DNA from: Cyrtodaria siliqua
Taxonomy: Eukaryota; Mollusca; Bivalvia; Adapedonta; Hiatellidae
DNA length: 64,000 nt
Reading direction: 5' to 3'
Assembly (NCBI GenBank): GCA_037043455.1
Contig: JAWPHD010006805.1
Location: 72,001-136,000, forward strand
Shown here one piece after another: positions 34,801 to 45,646 of the stretch. The translations under genes were made by a program, and so were the position numbers. The notes beneath the pieces were generated by a model. It made no database searches and had not been told where the DNA came from. It saw nothing but the letters and a program-made list of their open reading frames with translations. Position 1 is the first letter of the stretch. Each line of letters begins with the position of its first letter.

Positions 34801-37000
34801 TGTATATATTGCGTAATGTATATATTGTGTTATGTTTATATTGTGTAATGTATAATGTATATATTGTGTAATGTATGTATTGTGTAATTTATGTATTGTG
34901 TCATGTAAATATTGTGTAATGTATATATTGTACAATGTATGTATTGTGTAATGTATATATTGTGTAATGTAAAGATTGTGTAATGTTATTGTGTAATGTA
35001 AAGATTGTTTAATGTATGTATTGTGTAATGTATATATTGTATAATGTATATATTGTATAATGTATGTATTGTGTAATGTATCTACTGTGTAAGGTTATTC
35101 AGTACTTCTGGTCCTTGACTTTGGTTTAGATATTTTATTCTAATGGGAGTATTGACCGTGTACACAACATACTGCGAGAAGGGTATATTCCTGGTGGCAT
35201 TGGATAAAGACAGGACGGGCATAGATCCAGATAACAAGTGGGAAATCTCATCTATTCTTAAAAAGTAAGTATTAAGCGAGGTGGCGGTACAGGCTTGGAC
35301 AACTGCATCAACATTTACAATTTTACTGTAGCTTATTACCTCAGCAGTAGATGGCGCGATGTACATGTATACAGTACTGGTTCTACCCAGGAAAAATGGT
35401 GTGGTCCGTCTCTTAACACAAACAAATCGACCATCATAATAATATGGCCTAACATGTGCTAAAAAGGACGTAAAACACCATTCAAACAATTCATGAATAT
35501 ACGTTTTATGTGATAAACTTGTTTACACTATGGAAGTGATCAAGGCACTCATAACATTATACTTAATATTCATTTGCAAAACGTATGGTCACATGTCATT
35601 GTGTATTGAAATGCTAATTTGAGCAACAAATAAAAGGGCTTGATTTGCCTAGATACAGTGCATTGGGGTGTATAGAATCATCGGTAGTAAAGATCATTTT
35701 CTGTTTAAATTCAATTTTCTCAGCTCAGGCCAAACAAAATAATATGTGTGGTTCAGGACTTCAGGTAACACTGGCAAAAAAAATAGGGCAATAATGAATT
35801 CAATATTTTAGATTATTTTATAATTGTCCAAGCTTGAAGATATAAAATATAAGCAGACATTTATGCAGGATTGAATTTATTTGGTGCATTTTTCCATGCA
35901 AAATGTATCGCTAAATGAAACGCCTCTAAGAAAAAATGATTCTTTACTGACCGAATGAGGTGTGTTTTTGAAACGATAAATGCATATTGTCACAATAAAC
36001 GGAGATATGAATATTTGCTGTTATAGCACATTTTAGAGACAAAAGTCAAAATGTAATCATCAAATAAGGTTAAAATAAAATGATGTAAATATTGGTGCAA
36101 AATAACCCATTAAAAAATTCACAGTTATAAGACAATAATAGATAATACAACTATTAAAAACAGCAAATCTAAATCAGAAACTAAATAGGCATTAATGTTT
36201 CCTTCCATTTTAAATTTAGACGTTGTACCCAAGTGATTCTATACCCACTAATGCTCTGTACCATTAACACTCTTTGTAAAATAATAATCTTAGCATCATG
36301 ATCTCGTTATGCCTCCTTGAATGTGCTACCATAAACCCTATTATCTATTTGGATTCATGAAATAAAAGTATCCGTGTTTTTTTAGCTCTGCTGATCTTTG
36401 ATCTCTGCGAATAAACTTTTTTTTTGGCAATTACTCCTCTGAAACTACTGGATGGATTTTCATGAAACTTTACAGGAATGTTGCCCATGATGGTGGTGGG
36501 AGGGGGGGTGGGATTTTTGGGAAACATGTCCATTTATTTGTATTCAGGGATGTGGGGAACATTGGCAATAACTTGGCAATTACTTTAAGGGATTCAGTGA
36601 TCAAATGTCTAAATTTAAGGATCTAGGAAACAGTGTCCAAAAAGAAAAATATTTCTGGGAACATGGGCCCAGGGGAACAATGTTTATTACTTTAAGGGAT
36701 GAGGGAATGAGGTATATAATATAAACAAAGACCCCCTGGGAGGGCCTCATTCAGATATAATTACAGTGAGGGATATAATAATAAATGATGATAATTCTAC
36801 AAAATTTCTGTTTCAGATACGAGGACCAATACACACTGTCTATGATTTATATGGATGGCAAAACCAAAAAGACGCGTTCAGGCCAGATTACAAAATCGGT
36901 TGCTGAATTTTTTGATGAAAATGGAACCCTGTGTTTAGACTTGTTTGAACCAGAGGTTCGCATGTTGCAAAACCGGATAGCCACGGATAAAAAGCAATGA
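22811..37000 (+). CDS. SPCS2: Signal peptidase complex subunit 2 (SPCS2), complete 7-exon gene
   Basis: Non-catalytic subunit of the ER signal peptidase complex, which removes signal peptides from secretory proteins; SPCS2 (SPC25) helps link it to the translocon (family knowledge). Exons: 22811-22819, 25462-25482, 26846-26875, 29531-29617, 33007-33167, 35130-35264 and 36817-37000, giving 208 aa. Conserved blocks: [13 protein letters not shown] (23-35), two membrane segments at about 68-84 and 95-114 separated by [11 protein letters not shown], then [13 protein letters not shown], then a cytosolic tail with [14 protein letters not shown] and FEPEV. These align in order with the human protein (226 aa). 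The N terminus is shorter, as expected for a poorly conserved region. It is divergently arranged with CHEK1. Confidence 0.95.
23812..24140. repeat. Imperfect long inverted repeat (foldback) 1
   Basis: The left arm 23812-23976 and right arm 23992-24140 are reverse complements with a few differences and a ~22-nt insertion on the left (about 23852-23873). Matching words are AGCGATCGC, CTCAATTTTCCTC, CAATTCAGTTGC and GTTACCAATAA. The loop is about 15 nt. Confidence 0.8.
24373..24838. repeat. Long inverted repeat (foldback) 2 with inner hairpin
   Basis: 134-bp arms at 24373-24506 and 24705-24838, beginning TATAGGAGTATGGACAGA, with few mismatches. The centre carries a second inverted pair (GACCGTGTTCAT and ATGAACACGGTC). 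It is consistent with a non-autonomous DNA transposon or palindromic MITE. Confidence 0.85.
25462..25482 (+). CDS. SPCS2: SPCS2 coding exon 2 (21-nt micro-exon)
   Basis: CAATTTTAG|GTGGAAAACGCCAATGGAAA, then G|GTCAGT, encoding VENANGK. Phase 0 on both sides, so it could be constitutive or a cassette exon. It lies in the unconserved N terminus, so homology cannot confirm it; the evidence is the splice sites and the frame. Confidence 0.6.
25483..26845 (+). other. SPCS2 intron 2
   Basis: It contains a dispersed element at about 25905-26433 bounded by short inverted ends (TTAGCTCGACTT and GAAGTCGAGC). It carries phrases typical of degenerate bivalve repeats (TTGAAACTTCACACATG, ATAACAGAATTATGG-like). 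The rest is AT-rich. Confidence 0.5.
26846..26875 (+). CDS. SPCS2: SPCS2 coding exon 3 (30-nt micro-exon)
   Basis: A strong acceptor TTGTTTGCAG, then codons for [10 protein letters not shown], then a weak donor GTTTAT. Phase 0 on both sides. The acidic/serine sequence fits an unstructured cytosolic N terminus. It is skippable without a frameshift. Confidence 0.6.
26876..29530 (+). other. SPCS2 intron 3
   Basis: AT-rich. 27655-27900 is a GTCCGTC-containing dispersed repeat fragment, and 28611-28660 has a hairpin (GGACACAAAC and GTTTGTGTCC). No exon or RNA gene was recognised. Confidence 0.5.
29531..29617 (+). CDS. SPCS2: SPCS2 coding exon 4
   Basis: The acceptor is ATATTTCAG. The 87-nt exon encodes [20 protein letters not shown], then NALDDGAKK, the most conserved N-terminal block (human W.IDDKPVKIDKWDG, KNSLDDSAKK). 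Donor GTTTGG, phase 0; it departs from consensus at +3, like that of exon 3. Confidence 0.95.
29825..32345. repeat. 55-bp (and 51-bp) tandem minisatellite, about 46 units
   Basis: The unit is TGTAATGTTGTAGATATGCC, then AGCTGCTGCAGTAGCTCAGT, then CATTAAGGCCTTAAT. A shorter variant lacks TTGT (TGTAATGTAGATATGCC) and dominates in 31330-31920. CAGCTGCTGCAG is self-complementary-rich. It lies in SPCS2 intron 4, starting about 208 bp after the exon 4 donor. It is not obviously derived from an SPCS2 exon. Confidence 0.95.
32346..33006 (+). other. SPCS2 intron 4, distal part with ~36-bp repeat
   Basis: 32505-32690 holds about five copies of GTTTCAGTATGAATC plus ACACTT-type units. 32690-32960 is a degenerate dispersed-repeat fragment (GGTATATGGGTACAATGTC and GGTATATTGGGATGTC). 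Confidence 0.6.
33007..33167 (+). CDS. SPCS2: SPCS2 coding exon 5 (first membrane segment)
   Basis: The acceptor is TATTTGCAG. The exon encodes [20 protein letters not shown], then a hydrophobic helix [15 protein letters not shown], then [18 protein letters not shown]. It ends in phase 2 at CTC TC|GTATCC. It matches human SPCS2 through WDYMHPFPESKP. Confidence 0.95.
33908..33992 (-). other. tRNA-like sequence (Ser-UGA-like), pseudogene or SINE head
   Basis: The minus strand shows TAGTTCAGGGGATAGAGCAC (D-arm/A-box-like), an anticodon loop CTTGAAA (anticodon TGA) and GTGTTCGAGCACC (degenerate B box). It lacks a convincing acceptor-stem pairing and the long variable arm of tRNA-Ser, so it is more likely a tRNA-derived repeat. 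Confidence 0.4.
34268..34352 (+). other. tRNA-like sequence, probable SINE head
   Basis: AGCAGTGGTCTAGTGGTTCA is an A-box-like start and GTGATTCAAATCCCG a B-box-like part. The spacing is longer than in a canonical tRNA and no stem pairing is clear. Confidence 0.4.
34720..35095. repeat. ~16-bp tandem repeat (TGTAATGTATATATTG)
   Basis: About 22 copies of an AT-rich word with small variants, ending about 35 bp before the exon 6 acceptor of SPCS2. It is a plain minisatellite and not derived from the exon. Confidence 0.92.
35130..35264 (+). CDS. SPCS2: SPCS2 coding exon 6 (second membrane segment)
   Basis: The acceptor is TTTGGTTTAG. The 135-nt exon encodes the rest of the second membrane helix ([14 protein letters not shown]) and [20 protein letters not shown], then [10 protein letters not shown]. 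Consensus donor AA|GTAAGT, phase 2. It matches the human segment from SYFVMMGILTIYTSY onward. Confidence 0.95.
35265..36816 (+). other. SPCS2 intron 6 with SINE 3' part and 320-family fragment
   Basis: 35360-35490 is a 3' SINE portion (AGTACTGGTTCTACCCAGG, then GGACGTAAAACACCATTCAA). 36383-36500 is a reverse-oriented fragment of the 320-bp family (CTCCTCTGAAACTACTGGAT; TAGCTCTGCTGATC end). The remainder is AT-rich without features. Confidence 0.6.
36817..37000 (+). CDS. SPCS2: SPCS2 terminal coding exon 7
   Basis: The acceptor is CTGTTTCAG. It encodes [60 protein letters not shown] and the stop TGA at 36998-37000. [14 protein letters not shown] and FEPEV align with human TKSIAKFFDHSGTL and YEPEI. 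Confidence 0.96.
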
Positions 37001-37211
37001 ACAGTGCTCAGATATGTTTAAAGACTACTTTTCATTACTTTCCTGTTCAAAAATCTCTTAAAAATATCTTGAATCATGGCGATTCCTGTTCAAAAATCTC
37101 CTAAAAATATCTTGCATCATGGTGAAAGGTTATTTTCTACTTAAATTTGTATAGTATGTTTGTTGTTTTCATTGTTTTGTTGTTGTTTTATGTGGGGAAA
37201 AAAACATTACA

Positions 37212-37217
37212 AATAAA
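37212..37217 (+). terminator. SPCS2: Poly(A) signal of SPCS2
   Basis: AATAAA 212 nt after the stop codon is the first consensus hexamer in the 3' region. Another AATAAA-containing stretch (ATAAATAAAG, about 38257-38267) would allow a longer 3' UTR. Confidence 0.6.
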
Positions 37218-37844
37218 GTAATGAAAAATAGTTCATCTGAAGCAAGGAAGAGAGATCAAGTGTTGAATTTTTTGTGTGTGTATTGCTTTAATACAAAAAA
37301 CAACACTATAAGCATCATATTTACTGAAACAAACAATTTATACAACTGTGTAAATGTTGTCATGCATAAGAACATGTTTGATCTGGTGTGTTACATTTCA
37401 TTCCATTTCATGTACGATGTGTAAAATTCAAACAGTAGTCATGTACCCCACTATAGACCAAATCAGTTTTTGTTTGTGCAGTATGTGTTACATAAGTTTA
37501 TAAACACCATCGCAGGTAGATCTATTACAACTTTTGCATTATACAGACTTTGTGTTAAATTCAGTACCATTATACTCGTTCAAATGCAGACATGATTCAT
37601 GTTTGGTAATGTTTGCACCGTAGAATGTGTTTCATATGGTTATAAATACATAGGTTTGATGTTAATTAAAAGGGAATATAGGCATATATCCAAACAAGCT
37701 TTATTATTGAGAGTTCTGAAAGACTGGAAAAAGGATGAAATAATTATCAAAATCAGAAGATAAACTTATGGACCAGTTGCAGATTGTTCTAAAATGGATA
37801 TGGGAGCTGCCATTTTGAGAACTATAGACATCATAGTTCTAAAT

Positions 37845-37945
37845 TAAGTACACCATGCTACAAAAAAGATAGAGTCTGGTCTCAGCGAGTTGGCTTATCT
37901 AAACACCGAGACGGACTCTATCTTTTTTGTAGCATGGTGTACTTA
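37845..37945. repeat. Perfect 32-bp inverted repeat with 37-nt loop
   Basis: The arms TAAGTACACCATGCTACAAA.. and ..TTTGTAGCATGGTGTACTTA (37845-37876 and 37914-37945) are exact reverse complements. The loop contains a further short pair (GGTCTC and GAGAC). It lies downstream of SPCS2. Confidence 0.9.
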
Positions 37946-38734
37946 GCAACACTGTGACGTCATAGTGACGTGACTCTAAATTCCAATATCCGGTAGTTGT
38001 AGTATGGCTTAGCCACGCCCCTTTAGTTACCCTAAACGATTTAATGCTCTGCATTCAACAAAGGAAATGTCACCGACCTTGCTACAACACACTTTAGCAT
38101 ACTTGTTTGTGGCTTTCTTTCCTTTAAATCCGTAAATTATCATATTTATAAATAAAAAATTATATTCCATGTATGGTAAATTACAACTATGAAGTCCTTG
38201 TAATCATCCAATGTTTATCATTCTTTCCCTTTTCCAAGTTTTTCAGAACTCTCTATAAATAAAGCATTTGAATATATCATTATATGCCTAGATTCCCATT
38301 CAATGGAAAATATGTATTGTGATGTGTATAAATGTGACGATATCTAAACTTGTGTTTCTATCAATTATCGCAGATAATTTAACAACTACCAAGATTATTG
38401 ATAAGAATAGACATTAAGTTGGACATTTTACAAGAACTAGTCAATGTTTGAACTGTGACATATATAGGGGAAAACTTGGAGTACCCTGAAAGTGTTGTGG
38501 GTTTTTTAAACTTTTCATTTACTTTTATGTTCGGTTTAAAATGTTAGTAAATATGTTAACTAATAAAGTTCATCTCAGCTCTGTAAAACTTTTGTAATGT
38601 TTTAAAATATTTAAAAGTGAAATATCATCTGCTGTTGTTTTCTTTTCTCCCCCTAACAATTATAATTGCATGTACATTACAGGTATAACGGACTCATACA
38701 TACATGCATAAAGAAGACACAGAGCTCCAGTCAT

Positions 38735-39165
38735 ACTTTTTGCCCTGTGTGGTTCCCGGGGGCCCCGTTTGGTCACGAGGGCAAAGAATCGGGCCACTGC
38801 AGATCCCTTTGAAGGGGTAGGCAGAGGGGTAGAATCCCCCCAAATTCATGTTCATTTTATCATTTTTTGTTCATGTTCATTAAAGGTCTTCATCATGATC
38901 CCTGCATTGTTTCAGGTGCCATCTCGCTCACATCAAAAGAGCAGTGGCAGAAAAACAATAAACGTGGCTCCAGCATAAATGGAGTTTCTACGATAGTATT
39001 TGCAGCAACTCTGCAGTTCAGGGTGAGAAGGTTCTAGGCCCATTTTCCATATTTTATCTCGATGTACATGGAGGATGAGCCTGACATGTTCATGCCTATT
39101 AGGCGCCATATAACCTTTCTTGTGTTGGTGCGCCTTAAAACCCAATTCAATTCAATTCCAGTCAT
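38735..39165 (+). mobile_element. Dispersed ~420-bp repeat, copy 2
   Basis: Starts near CCCTGTGTGGTTCCCGGGGG and ends GCGCCTTAAAACCCAATTCA. It matches copy 3 at 42300-42718 in the same orientation and copy 1 at 21992-22430 inverted. No protein domain was recognised. Confidence 0.8.
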
Positions 39166-40084
39166 ACTTACCACTCGATATGCTCATTAAATGAACGGAG
39201 TTAAACACTGGTGCACCGTCTTCAGTTAACTTCTTGCGTGAACAACTGGGTCGAATTTCACAAAAAACGTTCCAGTTGGTCAGGGTTCCCACGCATCAGG
39301 GAAAAGTCAGGGAATTTTGAAAAATGTCAGTGAATTTTTAAAATCTGGGAAATGTCGGGAAATTTTCATTTCTTGCAATGGTTCAACAACACGTGGCTAA
39401 GGCAGTTTCTTTACTTTTGGCTCAAACATCATTTTTATTTGACATAAAACATAATTCTGTTCTGCGCAAACTAGTGCACCATATAACATGTGCTTAGAAC
39501 TAACATTGTGCAATGTTTGGTTTTGCATGTACTGATTGTATCACAGTTTATCTTGGCTTCTAAGTAAATAGCAAGTAATGAGACAAATGCTATATGCTAG
39601 CAACTTGACCCCATAATCTTAAATGTTGGCAATGTAATCATTGTAAACAGTCTTATTAAATCATTTTACAATTATTTTATCAAAATTTTGTGTTTCTGGA
39701 TTTCAAGAATCTCATTAATCAATGTCGAGTGAAAAAACCTCAATGAGTTATGAGAATGTAATGAGTTCTAAATTAACTGGTTTCATTGGTCCTTTTTTTA
39801 TCACTGAATCAATCCAAATGCTTCATAAATATTTTCATTTGGTTGTTTTTAACATATCACTTTCTGGTATTGACATCACATCCTGGTATTATGACATCGT
39901 GTCATGCCATTATGATGCAACTCAATGTGTTCTGAGAACTGACTGAACATTTAAATTTCTGTGAGAAACAGATTGACTGTTTGTATCTTGAGATCTCTCA
40001 ATGAGTAATGAGTTTCTTGAAACCAAGAATCATAAAATTCTAATTATAGAATAATTCTAAAATGATTTAATATACTGTAATGTA
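39166..40084. other. No gene recognised
   Basis: AT-rich sequence with a short internally repetitive patch at 39290-39380 (GGGAATTTTGAAAAATGTC-like). Nothing else was supported. Confidence 0.5.
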
Positions 40085-41940
40085 TTGCTTTGTATATAGT
40101 CGCTATAAGCTTTTACTATGCAAGAATGTAAACAAAGTTAGCCACTGGCAGCCATGTTTAACGTTGTATCAAAATGATTTTCGAAAATGACCAGCCTCAT
40201 GTCATGCTGATCGTTTTAGTAAAAGTCCCATATCAATACCACTTATAGTTTTCAGGAAGTAGTCACTACAATTATTTATTTTTTAAATCTATTTTTAGCC
40301 ATGGCGGCCATCTTGAATTTTCGGCCTGACTGAAATTTTGCTAGGATCAATTAGACATCAGGAGCAACATTCCTGTGAAGTTTCATGAAAATCCTTCAAG
40401 TAGTTTCAGAGGAGTAGTCGCTACAAATTTTTATTATATAACTCTTTGTTACCAAAAATGGCGACTGGCGGCCATGTTTAAAGATGAATCAAAATAATTT
40501 TTGACAAGGATCAAAATCATGTCATGCTGATAATTTTAGAAAAAGTCCCATATCAATATCACTTATAGTTTTCAAGAAGTAGTCGCTACACTTGTTTTTT
40601 AAAAACTATTTTTAGCTCTGGTGGCCATCTTGAATTTCTGGCCGACCTGAATTTTGGCTATGATCAAGAAGACATCAAGAGCAACATTTCTGTCAAGTTT
40701 CATGAAAATCCGTCCAGAAGTTTCAGAGGAGTAGTCGCCACAAGTTTTTCCTATATAACTCTATGTAAACAAAGATGGCCACTGGCTGCCATGTTTGACA
40801 TCCAATCAAAATGAACTTTGTTTAAGACCAACTACTTGTCGTGCCAGTCATTTTGGTAAAAGCCCCAAATCAATATCACTTATGTTTTTTGAGAAGTAGA
40901 AGCCACAAAATCGCATTTTTAAAATCTTTCTTTAGCCATGGTGGCCATCTTGAATTTCCGGCCAACCTGAATTTTTGCTAGGATCAACTAGACATCAAGA
41001 GCAACATTCCTGTGAAGTTTCATGAAAATCCATCATGTAGTTTCAGAGGAATAGTCGCCACAAGCAAAACTATGTCACTCCATGTAAACAAAGATGGCCG
41101 CTGGCAGCCATGTTTGACATGCAATCAAACTGACCATCTTGAATTTCCGGCCGACCTCAATTTTTGCTAGGATCAACAAGACATCAAGAGCAACATTCCT
41201 TTCAAGTTTCATGAAATTCCATCAAGTAGTTTCAGAGGAGTAGTCGCCACAAGATTTTCCAATATAACTCCATGTAAACAAAGATGGCCACTGGTGGCCA
41301 TGTTTGACATCCAGTCAAAATGAACTTTGGTTAGGACCAACTGCATGTCGTGTCAATCATTTTGGTAAAGGTTCCAAATCAATATCTCTAATGATTTTTC
41401 AGGACTTGTCGCCACAAAATCGCATTTTTAAAATCTACTTTTAGCCGTGGTGTTGGCCGACCTGAATTTTTGCTAGGATCAACTAGGCATCAAGAGCAAC
41501 ATTCCTGTGAAGTTTCATGAAAATCCGTCAAGTAGTTTCAGAGGAGTAGTCGCCACAAGTTTTTCCTGTATAACTCTATGTAAACAAAAATGGCCGCCGG
41601 CACCATGTTTGACATCCAATCTAAATAGACTTTGGTTAGGACCAACTACATGTTGTGCCAGTCATTTTGGTAAAGGTTTGAAATCAATATTACTTATGTT
41701 GTTTTTTTGAGTAGTCGCCACAAAATCGCATTTTTAAAATCTATTTTTAGCAGTGGTGGCCATCTTGAATTTCCGACCGAACTGAATTTTTGCTAGGATC
41801 AACTAGTCATCAAGAGCAACATTCCTTTGAAGTTTCATGAAAATCCATCAAGTAGTGTCGTCGGAGTAGTCGCCACAAAAAAAAATAAAGGACAGACGGA
41901 CGGACGCCGCACCACGAGATCAGCAGAGCTAAAAAAAAAA
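40085..41940 (+). repeat. Diverged array of the 320-bp repeat family
   Basis: Repeated blocks with GTAGTCGC.ACAA, AAACAAAGATGGCC, CATCTTGAATTTCCGGCC, AGAGCAACATTCCTGTGAAG and TTTCATGAAAATCC, ending in GGACGGACGCCGCACCACGA and GATCAGCAGAGCTA. Same family as 51964-55198, but units vary in length and are more diverged, so this array is older. Confidence 0.85.
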
Positions 41941-42299
41941 AAAAAATCTGGTCAAGTTTGGTAAAGATCAGATGAAAAATGAAAGCCCTATCATATTAAC
42001 GAGGAAAAATATAGCATTTTCAACTAAATCAAGGGCCATAACTCCGCTTTTACTCGTCCGATCTGGCTGGTTTTCGAACTAGTCCGATCCTTTATTGATA
42101 TTAACAATCTGGTAAAGTTTGGTAAAAATCGGATGAACAATGAAGGCCCTATCGCAAAATATAGCATTTACAACTAAATCGAGGGCCGTAATCCCGCTGT
42201 TACTAGTCCGATCTTGCTGGTTTCCGATACTTCATTGATATTAACAATCTGTTAAAGTTTGGTAAAGATCGAATGAAAAATGAAGTCCATATCGTCTTA
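41941..42299 (+). repeat. Degenerate dispersed-repeat fragment
   Basis: Contains two to three copies of AATCTGGTAAAGTTTGGTAA plus GATGAA.AATGAAGGCC and AACTAAATC.AGGGCC. Related words occur at 52725-52850 and 62060-62190. Confidence 0.6.
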
Positions 42300-42718
42300 A
42301 TGCCCGTGTGGTTCCCGGGGGCCCCCGTTTGGTCACGGGGCTAAGAATAGGGCCACTGTAGATCCCTTTGAGGGGTAGGCAGAGGGGTAGAATCCCCCCA
42401 AATTCAAGTTCATTTTATCATTTTTTGTTCATGTTCATTAAAGGTCATCATGATCCCTGCATTGTTTCAGGTGCTAACTCACTCGCATCAAAAGAGCAGT
42501 GGCAGAAAAACAATAACGTGGCTCCAGCGTAAATGGAGTTTCTACGATAGAATTTGCAGCAACTCTCCAGTTCAGGGTGAGAAGGTTCTAGGCCCATTTT
42601 CCATATTTTATCTCGATGTACATGGAAGATGAGCCTGGCATGTTCATGCCTTTTAGGCGCCATATAACCTATTCATGTGTTGGTGCGCCTTAAAACCCCA
42701 ATTCAATTCAATCCAATT
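42300..42718 (+). mobile_element. Dispersed ~420-bp repeat, copy 3
   Basis: Very similar to copy 2 (GTGGTTCCCGGGGGCCCCCG; GATCCCTGCATTGTTTCAGG; CGCCATATAACC) with scattered substitutions and small indels. Inserted among fragments of other repeats. Confidence 0.8.
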
Positions 42719-45219
42719 CTTAACAAGACAAAAGTTAACGACAGACCGATGATGGACGGACGGACGGTCGACGGACAACTCGCCATCCTGTAAGCTATGC
42801 TGGCCCTGGGCAAGTAGAGCTAGAAACACATATTATTTAATATTATGTTGACAAACATTACACAACAACCGAATATAATACATATTTCAAGTTTTTAATA
42901 TTATTATAAAGAATCTGTCTTTCGACGAAATATAGGTCACATCCGGTCTCCGCTACAATATGCGTATCTGGCTTCTTCCTCGTAGGAATTTCACCAAACT
43001 CTAGCTGCCAGAATGTTCCTAATATATATCCAATATCATGTGCACAATTTTGGGTTGCTTTGACCTACTTTCGACGAAATATAGGTCAAGTCCAATCTCC
43101 GCTACAACATGCATTTGCTGTATCTTTCTCACAGGATTTTAACCAGACTTCACCTGAATGTCGAGGTCACGTCCGGTCTCTGCGACATGAGTATCTTGCT
43201 TCCTTCTTGCAGTATTTTCACATAACTTCACCAGAATGTGCCTTATATGCATCTAACATCAAGCGCAGAATTTCGTGTCGTTGTGACCTACATTCAACGA
43301 AATATAGGTCACACCCGGTCTCCGCTACGACATTCATCCCCCACTGACAATTAAATTTATCACATTAACATGGCTTCTGGGAGTGCAATAAAGCCTCTCG
43401 TAATACGCTAGTGTATTACAGATGCAAATGAGGACCGAATAACTGTTTATATACAGTAAAACATTTAATGCCAATTGTTTGCATGGTATATCATACAATA
43501 TGTTCAGACACCTCAACTATTTATCATTATTTGAAATCTTACTTCATAAAATACATGTTAGTAAACGTAAGTAATATTTATAGCATAATTTTTCGAGTAT
43601 ATGCAATTTATACTGCTTCTTGAGGGCCGTAGTCCCGAGAGTGCAGTATAAATCGCATACGAGAAAAAATATAAATGTTTTGTACCATAGCCATTTATCC
43701 AAGTAGGTGCGTGCAAGAAGTTTTAGGGCATTGCAATTTTCAGTAAAAAATATCAGCTTGATCCAATCAAGAAATTGTATTATCATGCGGCATGAGCATG
43801 ACCCATGTTTTGATTATTGCAGCCAATCGCCTTTGTATATTATTGGGCAAATGCAATGTCAAGGAGTGCTGTTTTAGTCGTTTAGATTGACAGGTTGTGT
43901 GTAAACATTACAATTGAGCGCGCGTAAAATTGAGTCGACAATGGTATAACTGTCGATCTGTCATTTATAGCACGGCTGAAATATACCGGCATTTATAGCA
44001 CGGTTTAGTCTCAGACCTTCAGGTTTATGAAAATTATATCATAAGCAAGAACAAAGGAAAAACATCAGAGCTATGGTACAAATTTGGTTTAAGGTGTCGC
44101 ATTATTTGTAGGGCGAATGCATTTACAGCCTCATAACATAGCGACGTCATGTAAACAACAAAACAACGTCATGGTTTCTCTTACAAATTGCCGCCTTTTA
44201 TAAGGTAAATTGACAACATTAAAGTGAAACTATGTAGTTGTAGGTGTGTCAGGTGATCAACAGAATCTTACATTCGTGACTGTGTATTATTGACTTTAAC
44301 TCAGGGTCAGTTGGAGGGCTGGAAGTTATTGCGCATTAAGAAGGACAATGACCAGGAGGTTATACATGAAATTTGAACATTCTACTCCCCGACGACAATA
44401 AAATTATGCATTAAGGTTTGTGTCAAGATTTGCGTTAAAGTTTGAGTTAAAACTTCTTAAAACTCTAAGTAGATTGTTAAAATTTCATATATAACCTCAC
44501 TGGTCATTGTTCTTCTTAATCCAGTAACTATCAGCCCCCAAATGACACTGTGTCAAGGTCAGTTGTCTCTTAAATACATGTACCGTCTCCAAAAACTGTG
44601 TTAAAATGTGCGTTAAATTATTATAACTTTTTTGTCCATTAGAGTAGTGTTCAAATTTCATATATAACCTCACTGGTCATTGTTCTTCTAATTCCATTAA
44701 CTTTCAGCCTCAAACTGACCCATGGTCAAGGTCAGGGTCGCTTTAATAAATGGACCATCTCCAAATTTCACCTTTTTTTCGTAGCATTGCAACAATGTAC
44801 AGTGTTCAAAAATATATATATAAACTCACTGTTCTTGTCCAGCCATAAACTCAGTTTTTGTCCAGCAATAAACTGTATCTAAATAGCTTACTTCTATTTT
44901 AATTCAATACACATTTCAATTTTGACAGGAACTTAATTGCCTTATCTTTATTATGTAGCTACTAGCTACTGCTGTAAGCCGAGTAATTTGATACTCCAGC
45001 GAAAGTTTATTACAAGCGTGTAGCTTTGGAAGGTTAAGATCAGTGAAACATATAATATACCGGTATATATAATCGGTATATATATTATATATATTACATA
45101 CGTTGTAAATATACTGGATATAAAATATGTTATTACCATTGTTACAGACTGCCAGATAATAAACTGATAAAAGCAGCAGTTATTGTTAAAAATATTTAAA
45201 AAATCATATATAATTATAG
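42719..45219. other. No gene recognised; short repeats
   Basis: 42915-43330 holds about four copies of a block with CGACGAAATATAGGTCA and CCGGTCTCCGCTAC. 44330-44720 has inverted and direct copies of TGACCAGTGAGGTTAT/TCATTGTTCTTCT. 45055-45115 is TATA-rich low complexity. No exon was seen. Confidence 0.5.
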
Positions 45220-45363
45220 AGAATATTATGTCAGTGCCTTTTGCTATCAAGTTTATTAGGCGAGGCTTAGAAAACGAAGAATGGCGAGGCTCTGCCGAGC
45301 CATTCTTCGTTTTCGTGACGAGCCTAATAAACTTGATAGTAAAAGGCACTGACATAATATTCT
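45220..45363. repeat. 144-bp palindromic element
   Basis: Arms AGAATATTATGTCAGTGCCT.. and ..AGGCACTGACATAATATTCT are nearly exact over about 65 bp. The centre is GGCTCTGCCGAGCC. MITE-like foldback; its translation on either strand is a by-product. Confidence 0.88.
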
Positions 45364-45646
45364 ATTTATCATGTAGATTATCCATATTTTCTGTATAAAT
45401 TACTATTATTACCTATTTCTCAGAATGATACGCTTATCGAGGACGTCGCCATGTTGTTGCTTTTTATTTGTTTTATCACGTCAGGCAAAGTTATTTGCAT
45501 GACGTCAGATAACCCTACGTACAATAAACGCAGAGGGATTCCGCATTGATTTGCTTTATTGGTCAGTGCCTCATTAAAGCAAAATTTAATAGGTCAACCC
45601 TTTATTAAGCAGAAAAGTGCTTATCTGCATGATATATAATATTATG

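Noticed and set aside
34690..34935. 81-codon minus-strand frame rich in YITQYIH
   Set aside because: Translation of the 16-bp AT-rich tandem repeat.
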